A stretch of 25,026 nucleotides of DNA from CBIFWW01 sp966186435 (lineage in GTDB: Bacteria > Pseudomonadota > Gammaproteobacteria > Enterobacterales > Enterobacteriaceae), in the NCBI GenBank assembly GCA_966186435.1, contig CBIFWW010000038.1, positions 1-25,026 on the forward strand, in the 5' to 3' direction. Positions 23,753-25,026 of the stretch are shown one piece after another. The notes below the pieces were generated by a model, which did no database searches, had not been told where the DNA came from, and saw only the letters and a list, made by a program, of their open reading frames with translations. The stretch's first letter is position 1. Each line of letters starts with the position of its first letter. The translations under genes were made by a program, and so were the position numbers.

Positions 23753-24052
23753 ATGGCTGATATCTCTTTATCGAAACCGGTAGCGTCCGTGCTCAAGCGC
23801 GAGAAGGCCCCGATCGGTAATATCGCCTATGGCCTACTGGTACTGTTCTTCTTCTGGGCCGCTGCCCAATTGCTGAGCCTGGTAGTTCATGCTCCCGGCG
23901 TGTTTGAACATCTGATAACCAACGGCAGCACCAGCCGCCCGGCCATTGTTATGGGGCCGGGGGTGGGGTTTGTCTTCGGGCTGGTGCCGTTCCTGCTGGG
24001 TGCAATCGTGCTGGGCCTGGTGGCGCTGATACTGCGCCACCGTTACCACTAA
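23753..24052 (+). CDS. yaiY: YaiY family inner-membrane protein (DUF2755)
   Basis: 99 aa (E. coli 102). Two membrane helices: NIAYGLLVLFFFWAAAQLL and GFVFGLVPFLLGAIVLGLVA, with VVHAPGVFEHL and GPGVG between, as in E. coli. Function unknown. ATG at 23753 is 5 nt after GGAGG, a very strong ribosome site; a GTG at 23741 overlaps that site and is not used. The stop overlaps the yaiW stop on the other strand by 4 bp. Confidence 0.92.
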   Translation: MADISLSKPVASVLKREKAPIGNIAYGLLVLFFFWAAAQLLSLVVHAPGVFEHLITNGSTSRPAIVMGPGVGFVFGLVPFLLGAIVLGLVALILRHRYH

Positions 24053-25026
24053 CGGGCCATACAACTCGCCCGCCGCTCATCCACCCGCTTGGCAAACCAG
24101 GCCGTGGTGAGATTGCGGGTGATTTTCGGGCTTTCCAGGGTGATCCCCGGTAGCATTTCTCGCGGCAACTTTTTACCGGCTTTTTTCTCTGCCAGCGCAT
24201 AAACCCGTTGATACAGAGCTGAATCGGCAAAATCCACGCGTTCACCTTTTGCCAGGGCGTTGTGGATCGCGCTGTCGCTCATATCCAAATCAAGCTTTCG
24301 CACCGCCAGCTCGGTGCTGCCCGGCTTATCACTCCCATACAGGATAAGGTCACCGTCCAGTGCCAGTTTCACGCCGCTGGCTTTACTGACCGCGCTCTGG
24401 AAGGCGGCATTACGGCTGGCATACCATCCGGCATTAAAATCCGCAAAGCGATACAACAACTGGCTGTAATCCGCCGGATAGTTCAGTAAATGGTAGGTGC
24501 CAAACCACACCCCGCCGCGCACGGTAAACACTTCCTGGCGCACCGTGCCGTCTATTTTCCACGGGTAGCCATCTTGATGCTGCTCGGCGAAGGCGATGCT
24601 GACCTGCATTGCCCCACCGGTATGCACCGGATTAAGGTTGCCAAACAGGGTCTGGCCCATCGGCACCATGTTGATGAAATCATCGAATATGGCGCTCAAC
24701 TGGCCTTCGGTTTTGGCATTATCCAGCCGGTCACTATAGCTTTGGCCGTTGGGGGATTTAATCAGCAGCGCGGTATGCACCAGGAAGGGGGGGATATGCA
24801 GCTTTTCGGCCCGGCGGTCGATCTCCTGCCAGGCGATTTTGCCCATATTCGGCACCGCCGGGTCAGCCTGATAGTTGGATTCCTGGGCCGCTACCGCCAA
24901 TACCGCGCAAATATTCTCTTCCGTCGGTGGAATGTGCTGGCTGGAGAACGCCTTCGCCACCGCATTGGCCCAGGTATCCCGCTGTTTGACGCTGGCGGGC
25001 AGCTTCTGTTTCACCACGGTTTCCAC
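24049..25026 (-). CDS. yaiW: outer-membrane lipoprotein YaiW (DUF1615), 5' end outside window
   Basis: 325 residues visible, running off the right edge; E. coli YaiW is 364 aa, so the signal peptide, lipobox and about 35-40 residues are missing. Matches: CAVLAVAAQESNYQADPAVP, KIAWQEIDRRAEKLHIPPFL, INMVPMGQTLFGNLNPV, AFAEQHQDGYPWKIDGTVRQ, WFGTYHLLNYPADYS, FADFNAGWYASRNAAFQ, and the end NLTTAWFAKRVDERRASC. In E. coli it is a surface-exposed palmitoylated lipoprotein linked with SbmA in uptake of proline-rich peptides; whether sbmA precedes it here cannot be seen. Confidence 0.95.
   Translation of the reverse strand: METVVKQKLPASVKQRDTWANAVAKAFSSQHIPPTEENICAVLAVAAQESNYQADPAVPNMGKIAWQEIDRRAEKLHIPPFLVHTALLIKSPNGQSYSDRLDNAKTEGQLSAIFDDFINMVPMGQTLFGNLNPVHTGGAMQVSIAFAEQHQDGYPWKIDGTVRQEVFTVRGGVWFGTYHLLNYPADYSQLLYRFADFNAGWYASRNAAFQSAVSKASGVKLALDGDLILYGSDKPGSTELAVRKLDLDMSDSAIHNALAKGERVDFADSALYQRVYALAEKKAGKKLPREMLPGITLESPKITRNLTTAWFAKRVDERRASCMAR

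Noticed and set aside
1..25026. CRISPR arrays, prophage genes, insertion sequences, tRNA or rRNA genes.
   Set aside because: No regularly spaced repeats, transposase or integrase reading frames, terminal inverted repeats or cloverleaf sequences were seen.

Overview
The window is an ordinary chromosomal backbone segment from a member of the Enterobacteriaceae that is not Escherichia itself. Nearly every protein aligns by eye with an E. coli K-12 counterpart, and the gene order follows the E. coli malZ to yaiW interval: malZ, proY, brnQ, phoR, phoB, sbcD, sbcC, (mak), rdgC, ppnP, aroM, aroL, yaiI, proC, psiF, iraP, ddlA, yaiZ, yaiY, yaiW. IraP, YaiY and YaiZ point to this family. I cannot name the genus. 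I see no prophage, insertion sequence, CRISPR array, tRNA or rRNA gene.

Layout. Positions 171-2893 hold a LysR-type regulator convergent with malZ (maltodextrin glucosidase). Positions 3166-3612 hold a small secreted protein resembling a pilus-chaperone domain, which is not at this place in K-12. Positions 3686-6436 hold proY and brnQ, both amino-acid permeases on the minus strand. Positions 6437-7547 are an unusually long 1.1-kb spacer with a decayed-looking open frame, a small hydrophobic ORF, hairpins and two near-identical plus-strand terminators. phoR and phoB follow, with a clear tandem Pho box, divergent from sbcD-sbcC (overlapping ATGA, Mre11/Rad50-type nuclease). Between sbcC and rdgC lies a 129-bp scar of mak (fructokinase), and araJ is gone. 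rdgC converges on ppnP across a 30-bp perfect palindrome terminator. aroM and aroL follow, with well-matched TrpR and TyrR operator sites upstream of aroL. A DUF2076 protein lies between aroL and yaiI. Then come proC, a one-repeat psiF, iraP, an MdtG-like efflux transporter inserted relative to K-12, ddlA, yaiZ, yaiY and the 3' part of yaiW, which runs off the right edge.

The genes cover phosphate sensing (PhoBR, psiF, IraP as RpoS stabiliser), DNA repair and recombination control (SbcCD, RdgC), shikimate, proline and D-Ala-D-Ala synthesis, maltodextrin use and amino-acid uptake. Compared with K-12 the notable losses are araJ, most of mak, yaiA, phoA and dgcC. The notable gains are the chaperone-like protein, DUF2076, the MdtG-like transporter and the phoR-brnQ spacer content.

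I found no convincing undescribed multi-gene system. The observations most worth a second look are the mak scar, the small-ORF and paired-terminator region at 7079-7549, the shortened psiF without phoA, and three convergent gene pairs whose stop codons interlock by exactly 4 bp.
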